Shown in pieces: positions 15,791 to 23,877 of a stretch of 64,000 nt of DNA. The notes under the pieces are model-generated. The model did not search any database and was not told the DNA's origin. It was given only the letters and a program-made list of their open reading frames with translations. This DNA comes from CAIQJJ01 sp964606085. GTDB taxonomy: Bacteria; Chloroflexota; Anaerolineae; Anaerolineales; UBA4823. Positions within the stretch are counted from its first letter, which is position 1; each line of letters starts with the position of its first letter. The stretch covers positions 34,619-98,618 of the forward strand of contig CAZSFD010000007.1 of the NCBI GenBank assembly GCA_964606085.1, written 5' to 3'. The position numbers were made by a program, and so were the translations under genes.

Positions 15791-17410
15791 ATGCCCTCGC
15801 ACTTCTCCATTCCCGAAATTTTGCATCTGCTTGAGCGCGCCAATAACATCGCCAGCACTTCACAGCTCGAAGCGCTGCTCGAACGGATGCTCGATTTGAT
15901 GCTCGAAGTGTGCGCGGCCGATAGCGGCACACTCTACCTGCTCGATGGCGACGAATTGGAGTTTCGCCTGGTACGCGGCAAAAGCCGCGAACGCCTGCAA
16001 GGGCAGCGCATCCCCAAAGAGACCGGCATCGTGGGGGCCACCTTGCGCGAAGGTCACGCCATCGAAGTGACCGACATCGTCAAAGACCCGCGTTGGGCCG
16101 GCGGCCCGGCGGGGACCGATTCGCACAAATTACGCAAGGTCATCTCCTTCCCGCTGTTGTTACGCGGCGAGCCAGTGGGCGTGGTGCAACTCTTCAACTA
16201 CGCATGGCCCGAACTGGCCATTGTCCAATTGCTCGGCAACCGCATGGCCTCCGAGCTGGAGCAGGCCCAATTGCTCGAAGCCAGCCGCGCCTACGGGCAG
16301 CGCCTCGAAGCGCTGGTCTCCATCATCCGCGAGATCAGTTCCAGCCTCGACCGCAGCAATATCTTGCAGATGATCATCGAATATGCCTGCCTGCTGCTGC
16401 GCGCCGACGTTGGCTCGCTCTTCATGCTGGATGAAGATACCGGCGAACTGGTCATTCAACAGGCGTCTAAAGATCAACAGACACTGCTTTACGGCCTGCG
16501 CGTACCGCCTGGCAGGGGCATCATCGGCCACGTCGTGCGAAACGGCAAGACGGTCATCGTCGCCGACGCCTCGCAAGACCCGCGGCATTATCCCGTCATT
16601 GATGAAATCACCGGCTACACCACCCGTTCGCTGATGGCCGTTCCGCTGCGCACGCAGCGCATCAACCTGGGCGCCGAACGCGGCGATTTCGAGCAGCGCA
16701 TCATCGGCGGGCTGGAAGTGCTCAACAAAAAAACGGGAGTATTTACCCAGCAAGATGCCCGCCTGTTCGAGACGCTGGCCAACCAGGCCGCCACCGTGCT
16801 GCAAATTGTGGCGCTCTACCAGAACACCGAAGAACTCTTCCTCGACGTGATCCGCGTCATCTCGGCGGCCATAGATGCCAAAGACCCCTACACCGAAGGC
16901 CACTCGCAGCGCGTCTCCGATTTCGCCGTGGCCGTGGCCCGCGAAATGAACCTGCCCGCCGAAACGCTCCACCACATCCGCATTGCCGGGCTGCTGCACG
17001 ACGTGGGCAAAATTGGCATCCCCGACAATATTTTGAACAAACCCGGCTCGCTGACCGGCGAGGAATATGGCGAAATGAAAAAACACCCCGCTATCGGCGC
17101 TCACATCATGGGCGGGGTGCGCATGTTGCAAACCGAGTTGGAAGGCATCTCGCAGCATCACGAGCGGCTCAGCGGCGCAGGCTACCCCCTGGGGCTGAAA
17201 AACGTTTCGCTGGTGGGACGCATCATCGCCGTAGCCGACATCTTCGACGCCGCCACCTCCGACCGCCCCTATCACCAGGCCGCCGATGTGCAAGATGCCT
17301 TCGCCCAGTTGATCGATCAGGCTGGCATCCACCTGGACGAAGCCTGCGTTTACGCCCTGATGCGCGCCTACGCCAAAAATGATATTCACACCCAAAAGGA
17401 AACTCAATGA
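15791..17410 (+). CDS. GAF-GAF-HD-GYP protein (predicted cyclic-di-GMP phosphodiesterase)
   Basis: A 539-residue cytoplasmic protein. GAF domain 1 spans about 20-160 and GAF domain 2 about 180-345 (PPGRGIIGHVVRNGKTVIV), with an HD-GYP domain from about 350. The latter has GHSQRVS, GLLHDVGKIGIPD, a conserved HPAIGAH, and HHERLSGAGYP with the GYP signature, so hydrolysis of cyclic di-GMP is likely. The GAF domains probably sense a small ligand. The ATG at 15791 has AAGGGG upstream at good spacing; a GTG three codons earlier (15782) is possible. It overlaps the peptidase gene by 4 nt. Confidence 0.87.
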   Translation: MPSHFSIPEILHLLERANNIASTSQLEALLERMLDLMLEVCAADSGTLYLLDGDELEFRLVRGKSRERLQGQRIPKETGIVGATLREGHAIEVTDIVKDPRWAGGPAGTDSHKLRKVISFPLLLRGEPVGVVQLFNYAWPELAIVQLLGNRMASELEQAQLLEASRAYGQRLEALVSIIREISSSLDRSNILQMIIEYACLLLRADVGSLFMLDEDTGELVIQQASKDQQTLLYGLRVPPGRGIIGHVVRNGKTVIVADASQDPRHYPVIDEITGYTTRSLMAVPLRTQRINLGAERGDFEQRIIGGLEVLNKKTGVFTQQDARLFETLANQAATVLQIVALYQNTEELFLDVIRVISAAIDAKDPYTEGHSQRVSDFAVAVAREMNLPAETLHHIRIAGLLHDVGKIGIPDNILNKPGSLTGEEYGEMKKHPAIGAHIMGGVRMLQTELEGISQHHERLSGAGYPLGLKNVSLVGRIIAVADIFDAATSDRPYHQAADVQDAFAQLIDQAGIHLDEACVYALMRAYAKNDIHTQKETQ

Positions 17411-19095
17411 CCCTCCCCGCTCTCGCCACCGATTTTATGGACTGGCCCTGGTCGCAGATCGAACCACACGTGGCCGCGCTGCTCGCCCGCCCGCTTTCCG
17501 CCGCCACCGTCAACGATTGGCTGGCCGATTGGTCACACCTGGCAGCCCTGATCTACGAACGCTACCAACGCCTCTACGTCGCCAGCACCGTCAACACCGC
17601 CGACCCCGCCACCGACCGCGCCTACCAGCAATTCCTCGACGAAATCTACCCCCAGGCCCAGGAAGCCGACCAACGCCTGAAACAAAAACTGCTCGCCAGC
17701 GGCCTGCAACCGGCTGGCTTCGCCATCCCCCTGCGCAACTTGAAAACCGAAGCCGACCTGTTCCGCCAGGCCAATCTGCCCCTGCTCAGCCAGGAATTAC
17801 AACTCGCCAACGAATACGACAAAATCAGCGGGGCGCAAACGGTGGATTGGCACGGGGCTGAGTTGACGATCTCACAGCTTGGCCCCTTCGCCCGCGACCC
17901 CCACCGCCCCACACGCGAGACGGCCTGGCGTCGCGCCGCAGAACGCCAGTTGGCCGACCGCCAGGCGTTCAACGACCTGTGGCAGCGCTTCATGGACGTG
18001 CGCTGCCAACTGGCTGCCAACGCCGAACGCCCCGATTACCGCGCCTACCGCTGGCAGCAAATGCTGCGCTTCGATTACACCCCCGCCGATTGCACCACCT
18101 TCCACAACGCCATCGAAAAAGTCGTCGTCCCGGCGGTGCGCAGGTTACACGAAAAGCGCCGCCAGCAGCTTGGCGTGGAGGCCCTGCGCCCGTGGGATTT
18201 GCTCGTAGACCCGCTGTCGCGCCCCGCCCTGCGGCCCTACCAGCACATCGCAGAACTTGAAAACGGCGCCGAGGCCATCTTCCGCCAGGTAGACCCCGCC
18301 CTGGCCGAATACTTCGCCATCATGCGCGGCGAAAACCTGCTCGACCTCGACAATCGCAAGAACAAAGCCCCCGGCGGCTACTGCACCGATTACCCCGTAG
18401 CCAAGCGCGCCTTCATCTTCGCCAACTCGGTTGGCCTGCACGAAGATGTCCAAACCCTGCTGCACGAGGGCGGCCACGCCTTCCACGCCTTCGAGAGCGC
18501 CCCCCTGCCCTATTTCCAGCAGAAACAGGTGCCGCTCGAATTTGCCGAGGTGGCCTCGATGGGCATGGAACTGCTCTCCGCCCCCTACCTGGCCGGCACC
18601 TTCTACACCCCCGAAGATGCCAACCGCGCCCTGGCCGAACACCTGGAAGAGATGCTGTCCTTCTGGCCCTACATGGCCGTGGTAGATGCCTTCCAGCACT
18701 GGGCCTACCAAAACCCCGCCGCCGCCCGCCTCCCCGCCGAATGCGACGCCTGCTGGACATCTCTATGGCAGCGCTTCATGGTCGGCGTAGATTACAGCGG
18801 CTTCGAAGATTGGGTGGCCACCGGCTGGCAGCGCAAACTGCACATTTCGCAGGTGCCGTTTTACTACATCGAATACGGCCTGGCACAACTGGGCGCGCTG
18901 CAAATCTACCGCAACGCCCAGGGCGGCAATGCCGCAGACCAGGCCGGCGCGGTGGCCGCCTACCGCCGGGCGCTCTCCCTCGGCGGCACGGTCACGCTGC
19001 CGGAGATGTACGCCGCGGCGGGGGCGAAGTTTGCTTTTGATGAGCAGACGTTGGGGGAGGTTGTGGGGGTGATCGAGGCGAAGCTAAACGGGTAG
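17407..19095 (+). CDS. M3 family oligoendopeptidase
   Basis: A 562-residue zinc metallopeptidase of the oligoendopeptidase F type. The HExxH motif is LLHEGGHAFHAFES (about residue 355), and EFAEVASMGMELLSAPY downstream carries the third zinc ligand Glu. YGLAQLGALQIY near the C-terminus is also typical. No signal peptide is present, so it should degrade short peptides in the cytoplasm. It starts inside the stop of the HD-GYP gene (ATGA), giving translational coupling to a signalling protein of no obvious related function. A strong hairpin follows the stop. Confidence 0.9.
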   Translation: MTLPALATDFMDWPWSQIEPHVAALLARPLSAATVNDWLADWSHLAALIYERYQRLYVASTVNTADPATDRAYQQFLDEIYPQAQEADQRLKQKLLASGLQPAGFAIPLRNLKTEADLFRQANLPLLSQELQLANEYDKISGAQTVDWHGAELTISQLGPFARDPHRPTRETAWRRAAERQLADRQAFNDLWQRFMDVRCQLAANAERPDYRAYRWQQMLRFDYTPADCTTFHNAIEKVVVPAVRRLHEKRRQQLGVEALRPWDLLVDPLSRPALRPYQHIAELENGAEAIFRQVDPALAEYFAIMRGENLLDLDNRKNKAPGGYCTDYPVAKRAFIFANSVGLHEDVQTLLHEGGHAFHAFESAPLPYFQQKQVPLEFAEVASMGMELLSAPYLAGTFYTPEDANRALAEHLEEMLSFWPYMAVVDAFQHWAYQNPAAARLPAECDACWTSLWQRFMVGVDYSGFEDWVATGWQRKLHISQVPFYYIEYGLAQLGALQIYRNAQGGNAADQAGAVAAYRRALSLGGTVTLPEMYAAAGAKFAFDEQTLGEVVGVIEAKLNG

Positions 19096-19104
19096 CAGGG
19101 CGCC

Positions 19105-19145
19105 TGAGCGTGTTCTGCCTGGATATTCCAGGCAGAACACGCTCA
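19105..19145. terminator. long perfect hairpin after the M3 peptidase gene
   Basis: Two perfectly complementary 19-nt arms (beginning TGAGCGTGTTCTGCC) with a 3-nt loop start 9 nt after the stop codon. The hairpin is stable enough to end transcription, but no T-run follows, so it may instead be a palindromic repeat or protect the mRNA 3' end. Confidence 0.6.
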
Positions 19146-19215
19146 TAACACGGCTGAGGGGGTTTTCTTCAGCTTGTGATTAATTTCACTAATCCTATCC
19201 AAATTGTCGCTTATT

Positions 19216-19343
19216 TGTTATAATTTTCACAATCGAGTTTGGCCGGGTGACATCCGCTCCGCGCGGTGTCACCCGCATCGGGCGCCCCGTGTCCAATCTG
19301 ACGCGGAGCGTCAACCAGCCTTGACACCGTGGAACGGTGTCAA
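19216..19343 (+). promoter_or_regulatory. promoter and hairpin-rich leader of the NDH-2 gene
   Basis: TGTTATAAT (19216-19224) is an extended -10 element. The predicted leader of about 130 nt contains three palindromes: GGGTGACA with TGTCACCC (19245-19274), TGACGC GGA GCGTCA (19299-19313) and TTGACACCG with CGGTGTCAA (19321-19343). CGCTCCGCG in the first loop is also complementary to CGCGGAGCG in the second, so alternative folds are possible. All share a TGAC...GTCA frame. Confidence 0.55.
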
Positions 19344-19363
19344 GAGAAGGAATGAGGTATCCC

Positions 19364-20605
19364 ATGTCCACAATCCCACACATCGTCATCATTGGCGCTG
19401 GTTTTGGCGGGCTGCGCGCCGCCCAGAAGTTGGCCGGGAAGCCCGTGAAGGTCACGCTGATTGACCGGCGCAATTACCACCTCTTCCAACCCCTGCTCTA
19501 CCAGGTCGCCACGGCGGGCATCTCACCGCACGAGATCGCCTACCCGGTGCGGGCGGTCTTCCAGAAGGACAAAAATATCGAGTTTTTGCTGGCCGATGTG
19601 GCTGGCGTGGATTTTACCGCCCAAATGGTGCAGACCAGCCGCGGCCCACTGGCTTACGACGCCCTGATCATCGCCGCTGGAGCCGCCGTCAACTTCTTCG
19701 GCAACGACTCGCTGGCGGAGAATGCCTTCACGCTCAAAGATTTGGGCGACGCCATCACCCTGCGTAACCATGTGCTAAACCAGTTCGAGCAGGCCGCCGG
19801 TGAAGATGCCGCCGAACGCTGCCGGGCGCTGCTGAGCTTCGTCATCGTTGGCGGCGGGCCAACCGGCGTTGAGAGCGCCGGAGCCTTCGCCGAGTTGATC
19901 CGCCTGGTGCTGCGCCGCGATTATCCCTGGCTGGATGTGGACGATGTGCGCGTGATCCTGCTCGAAGCAGCCGGCACCATCCTGCCCGGCTTCCCGGCCA
20001 ATTTGCAGCAAACGGCGGTGCAAGCGCTGGCCGCCAAGCATGTGGAAGTGCGCCTGAACGCCAAAGTGAGCGCGTATGACGGGCAAACCGTCACGCTCGA
20101 AAACGGCGAGACCATCCCCGCCAACACGCTGCTATGGTCCGCCGGGGTGCGCGCCGCGGCGTTGATCGATCAATTGGGCGTGGAACAGGCCCGCCTGGGC
20201 CGGGTGAAAGTGACCCCCGAACTGAACATCCCCGGCCAGCTCGATGTGTATGTGGTGGGTGATGCCGCCTACCTGGAAAAAGATGGCGTTCCCCTGCCGA
20301 TGATGGTGCCCGTGGCCGTGCAGCAGGCCGAAACCGCCGCCGCCAATATCCTGGCGAGGCTGAACAACCGCCCGGCGAAGGCGTTCATCTACCGCGACCC
20401 CGGCTCACTGGCGACGATTGGCCGCAATTCAGCCGTGGCCCGCCTGGGCAAGATGACCTTCCGCGGTTTTGCCGCCTGGCTGGTGTGGCTGTTCGTCCAC
20501 CTGATCAACCTGGTGGGCTTCCGCAATCGGCTGATCGTGCTGATTGATTGGGCGTGGGATTATTTCTTTTACGACCGTGCGGTGCGCCTGATTACGCGCG
20601 AGTGA
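19364..20605 (+). CDS. ndh: type II NADH:quinone oxidoreductase
   Basis: A 413-residue FAD enzyme. HIVIIGAGFGGLRAAQKL is the FAD-binding GxGxxG, DRRNYHLFQPLLYQVATAGI is the characteristic NDH-2 stretch, FVIVGGGPTGVESAGAF binds NADH, and VYVVGDAAYLE is the second FAD motif. It passes electrons from NADH to membrane quinone without pumping protons. The C-terminal hydrophobic segment (AWLVWLFVHLINLVGF) probably anchors it to the membrane. The ATG at 19364 has GAGG at suitable distance. It converges with a surface-protein gene. Confidence 0.92.
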   Translation: MSTIPHIVIIGAGFGGLRAAQKLAGKPVKVTLIDRRNYHLFQPLLYQVATAGISPHEIAYPVRAVFQKDKNIEFLLADVAGVDFTAQMVQTSRGPLAYDALIIAAGAAVNFFGNDSLAENAFTLKDLGDAITLRNHVLNQFEQAAGEDAAERCRALLSFVIVGGGPTGVESAGAFAELIRLVLRRDYPWLDVDDVRVILLEAAGTILPGFPANLQQTAVQALAAKHVEVRLNAKVSAYDGQTVTLENGETIPANTLLWSAGVRAAALIDQLGVEQARLGRVKVTPELNIPGQLDVYVVGDAAYLEKDGVPLPMMVPVAVQQAETAAANILARLNNRPAKAFIYRDPGSLATIGRNSAVARLGKMTFRGFAAWLVWLFVHLINLVGFRNRLIVLIDWAWDYFFYDRAVRLITRE

Positions 20606-20616
20606 CCGATGATGGT

Positions 20617-22416
20617 TCAGGGATAAACCTCGATGGAGAAAACCTGCGCCGGGTCGCCCTCGCCGCCGTTGCCGGGGCAATCGTTTGTGCCGATGTAGAG
20701 ATAACGATAAGTCCCGTTGACCGGGATGACAATGCCGGCGTAGCCGACAACGGGGTAGTTGTCGGGTTCAGGCGCAATGTCGCCTAACGAACCGTTATTG
20801 CCCGCCTCGGTATCCCCCCAGTTGAAGACGCTGTTCCAACGCGCCCCGCCAGAATGTTCCAAATCGAGGAACACCCAGTCCATACAAAAACCGGAATCGC
20901 CCGAGTTGCCGCCGCAAGCGCTGAGATCGGGGACCGCCAGAAATTCATAGTAGATGATGTAACGAATGAAGGTATCGAAACCGAGGTCAATCTGGTGTGA
21001 TTCGCCACAGGCCACCTCGCCTCCGCTGGGCAAGGGAAAGGTGAGTGGGGTGGCCGTGCCGGTGGGGGTTGGCGTCGGTGTCGCGGTCGCCGTCGGCGTG
21101 GCGGTGGGCGGGTTGCACCAGCCAGCCGTAGACGTGCGGCCGTCGAGGCTCCACACCAGGTTGCCGCCGCCCGACCAGGTGGTAGCGAACACGGCAACCT
21201 GCCTGCCGGGGGAAAAATCGGATGGCTGACCCAAATCGCCGCCGGGGATGAATTGGTTGTCTGAGGTGCCAGCCGCCAGCGTGACGGGGTAGGCGTTGGG
21301 GTTATTGTAGCCCCAGTAGGCGGTGCAAGTATCAACGCCAGGCTCCACCGTCCCTTCGAGGATGGGGGAAATGGTCACGCGAGTGGCGGTGGGCGTGGGG
21401 GTGAAGGTTTCGGTGGGGGTGGGGGTGATGGTGGGTGTATCGGTGGGCGTGGGCGTAAACGACGCGGTCGGGGTCGCAGTGGGGGTGAAGGTGGGCGTGT
21501 GCGTCCCGGTGGCTGTGGCTGTGAAGGTGGCCGTTGGTGTCGCCGTTGCGGTGGGCGTGGGCGTGTGCGATGGGGTGTGGGTGATCGTGGGGGTTGCGGT
21601 TGGGGTGGGGGTAGACGTGCGGGTGGTTGTGCCGGTGGCCGTCCATGTGGCGGTGCGCGAGGCCGTTGCCGTGGATGTGTTGGTGCGGGTGCGCGTGGCC
21701 GTGGCAGTGATGGTGCGCGTGGCGGTGGGCGTGTGGGTACGGGTGCGCGTGGCCGTGGCAGTGATGGTGCGCGTGGCGGTGGGCGTGTGGGTGCGGGTGC
21801 GCGTGGCGGGGGCGAGGCTGGTGTGAGTGGCCGATGGCAGTTGCGGCGGGCGAGTAGTCGTGGCAGTGTGTGTGGCGGTCGGCGAATGGGTTGCGCTGCG
21901 CGTGGTGGTCGGTGGAGGCGGCGTTTGCGTGGGCGTGGGTGAAGGGCTGGCCGTGGGCGTGTCGGTTGGCAAGGCCGCAACCGTGTCGGTTGGCAAGGCC
22001 GCAGCCGCGGTGGCGGTCGGGGTGAAGGCGGGGGCGGGTTGGCTGGTGGCGGTGTGCGCCAGTGGCGAAGGAAGCGTGGCGGTGGGCCAATAGGGGGTGC
22101 CGATGATGACCCATTCAGCGGGGAAAGGCGGCATTCGATCATCTTCACGAGAATCGCGGATAATTTCTGCGATCACCCGCGTCGAGACGGGTTGAAACCC
22201 GCTGCCTTCCCAGGGACGATAGCTGACCTCGATCTGCGAGTGAATCGGCCCGGCGCTGGCTGGCACAAGCCCAAGCAAGGCGATTTGCCCACAACAAAAC
22301 AGGGTTGGCAAAATGATGAAAATGAGCAGAAACCAGCGCGCCAGGTCGCCGATGGCCGTGCGGCGGTCATCGGCAGCAGCCGTGTTTTCCCCCGGCGATG
22401 TGCGCTGGCGTTTCAT
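20617..22416 (-). CDS. membrane-anchored Thr/Pro-rich surface protein
   Basis: A 599-residue protein I cannot assign to a known family. One transmembrane segment near residues 27-50 (WFLLIFIILPTLFCCG) leaves the rest outside. Residues about 110-350 are almost entirely Thr, Pro, Ala and Ser repeats of the TPTATPT type, a likely extended wall-spanning stalk. A globular region (about 355-430) begins ILEGTVEPGVDTCTAYWGY; after a second short linker the last 120 residues form a domain with several Cys (VACGESHQIDLGFDTFIRY). It is the last gene of a minus-strand operon with a sensor kinase and a receiver protein, 6 nt after the latter. Confidence 0.7.
   Translation of the reverse strand: MKRQRTSPGENTAAADDRRTAIGDLARWFLLIFIILPTLFCCGQIALLGLVPASAGPIHSQIEVSYRPWEGSGFQPVSTRVIAEIIRDSREDDRMPPFPAEWVIIGTPYWPTATLPSPLAHTATSQPAPAFTPTATAAAALPTDTVAALPTDTPTASPSPTPTQTPPPPTTTRSATHSPTATHTATTTRPPQLPSATHTSLAPATRTRTHTPTATRTITATATRTRTHTPTATRTITATATRTRTNTSTATASRTATWTATGTTTRTSTPTPTATPTITHTPSHTPTPTATATPTATFTATATGTHTPTFTPTATPTASFTPTPTDTPTITPTPTETFTPTPTATRVTISPILEGTVEPGVDTCTAYWGYNNPNAYPVTLAAGTSDNQFIPGGDLGQPSDFSPGRQVAVFATTWSGGGNLVWSLDGRTSTAGWCNPPTATPTATATPTPTPTGTATPLTFPLPSGGEVACGESHQIDLGFDTFIRYIIYYEFLAVPDLSACGGNSGDSGFCMDWVFLDLEHSGGARWNSVFNWGDTEAGNNGSLGDIAPEPDNYPVVGYAGIVIPVNGTYRYLYIGTNDCPGNGGEGDPAQVFSIEVYP
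21689..21809. repeat. 54-bp tandem repeat inside the surface-protein stalk
   Basis: Two full copies plus a partial third copy of a 54-bp unit (starting GTGCGCGTGGCCGTGGCAG on the plus strand) encode an 18-residue repeat of the type TRTHTPTATRTITATA. The surrounding 700 bp are also low-complexity. The near-identity of copies suggests recent expansion. Confidence 0.85.
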
Positions 22417-22422
22417 GGGTGA

Positions 22423-23877
22423 TCAAACCTTCAACGAGTCGGTGCGCGAAGCGGTGGGCAGGCAGATGGTGACGGTGCTGCCAATCGGGCCTTCGCCGCC
22501 GATCCACACTTGCCCGCCGATGCGGTCGAGGATGGCCTTGACCAGAGGCAACTCTAGGCCGGCGTTGTCTGGGCTTGCATCCAGGCGAACGATGGACTTC
22601 TCGAAGATGTGGGGCAGGTCTTTTTCGCTGACCGCCGGGCCGTCATCGCTGACATCCAGCCAGACCTGGTTGCGGTGGGTACGCGCCCGCACGCGGATTT
22701 CGCCGCTGCGCTGGCTGCGCATCATCGCCCGATGGATCAGGCCATTGAGCATCTGGCGCAACAGCGCCGCATCGGCGCGTACCGCTGGCAGGCGTGGCTC
22801 AAGTTCCATGGAGAGTTTCAAACCGCGGTCGGCCAGTTTGCCCGTGTCCCATTCAGGCTTCAATTCGTTGAGCATCGCCAACAGGTTGACCCGGGTAATT
22901 TTGACCTGCAAACCGGCATCCAGGTGGAGCAAGGTGGGCAGGTCGTCCACCCATTCCTGAATGCGCCCCCACACTTTGGTCAGGCGATAGACAATGCCCG
23001 CCACGCGCTCATCCTGGCTGGACAGCAAATCAAGTTCGGCCAGGGCATTGACCGCCTGAACGAGCGGGTAGCGAATTTTATCGGCGGCTTCGGTCAGCAT
23101 TTGCGCCTTGAGGTCATCCAGTTTTTTCAAGTGGGTAATGTCGCGCAGCACCATTACCCACCCGGCCCAGGCGCCATCGTGCAATAAGGGGGTCAGGTTG
23201 ACCATTTGCACCGAATTATCGGCCCAGGGAACTTCCAACGTGATCGGCGAATGGCTGGAGAGTACCTGCCAGTTCTCAATGATCGCCGAGAGCGAAGCCG
23301 GCAGGCAGGCGCGTGCGGGCTGGCCGATCAATTCTGGGGCTTCGCGCCCCAGCAGGCAGGCCGCGGCCGGGTTGGCGATGGTGAGAACGCCCTTTTCGTC
23401 TGCCGATAAGATCGCATCCCCCGTGTTGGCGATCAGCGCCCGCAGCCGCTCGGCATCGGCCTGCACCTGAAGGTAGAGGTGCTGGCGTTCGAGGTTCAGC
23501 CGGCGCACGTTGAGCGCCCGTTGGATGGTGGAGGTCAGACGATCCATCGACTCGAGCGGCTTGAGCAGGTAATCGTACGCGCCTTCGGCGCGCAGCGAAG
23601 CGATGGCCGTGTCCAACGAACCGGCCGCGGTAATCATGATCACCTGCATATAAACGTCCATGGCCCGCGCCTGGCGCATCAGGTCAATCCCGTTGATGTC
23701 GGGCATCATAATATCGGTTACCATCACAGCAAAAGGGCCTTGCTCGCGCAGCAAGCGGAGCGCTTCGGCGGCACAGTTGGCCCCGCTCACTTCATATCTG
23801 CTGCGCCGGACAGCCAGCATCATCATGTGCAGCAGGGCTTCGTCATCGTCAACGACCAAAACTTTGCGGTTATCCAT
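22423..23877 (-). CDS. receiver-PAS-histidine-kinase-like protein with degenerate kinase core
   Basis: A 484-residue soluble protein. An N-terminal receiver domain (DDDEALL, phosphoacceptor Asp55 in VMVTDIMMPD, Lys in LLKP) is followed by a PAS domain (about 145-245) and a histidine-kinase-like core. In the dimerisation helix the usual SHELRTPL is AADKIRYPL, so the phosphorylated His is replaced by Asp. The ATPase N-box (MLNGLIHRAM) also lacks the second Asn. It may therefore not be an active kinase, but a phosphate-receiving regulator or scaffold. It overlaps the upstream sensor kinase by 8 nt and precedes the surface-protein gene. Confidence 0.85.
   Translation of the reverse strand: MDNRKVLVVDDDEALLHMMMLAVRRSRYEVSGANCAAEALRLLREQGPFAVMVTDIMMPDINGIDLMRQARAMDVYMQVIMITAAGSLDTAIASLRAEGAYDYLLKPLESMDRLTSTIQRALNVRRLNLERQHLYLQVQADAERLRALIANTGDAILSADEKGVLTIANPAAACLLGREAPELIGQPARACLPASLSAIIENWQVLSSHSPITLEVPWADNSVQMVNLTPLLHDGAWAGWVMVLRDITHLKKLDDLKAQMLTEAADKIRYPLVQAVNALAELDLLSSQDERVAGIVYRLTKVWGRIQEWVDDLPTLLHLDAGLQVKITRVNLLAMLNELKPEWDTGKLADRGLKLSMELEPRLPAVRADAALLRQMLNGLIHRAMMRSQRSGEIRVRARTHRNQVWLDVSDDGPAVSEKDLPHIFEKSIVRLDASPDNAGLELPLVKAILDRIGGQVWIGGEGPIGSTVTICLPTASRTDSLKV

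Noticed and set aside
21323..22093. Long plus-strand open frames rich in Val and Gly
   Set aside because: They are mirror frames of the Thr/Pro-rich repeat coding on the minus strand and have no independent support.
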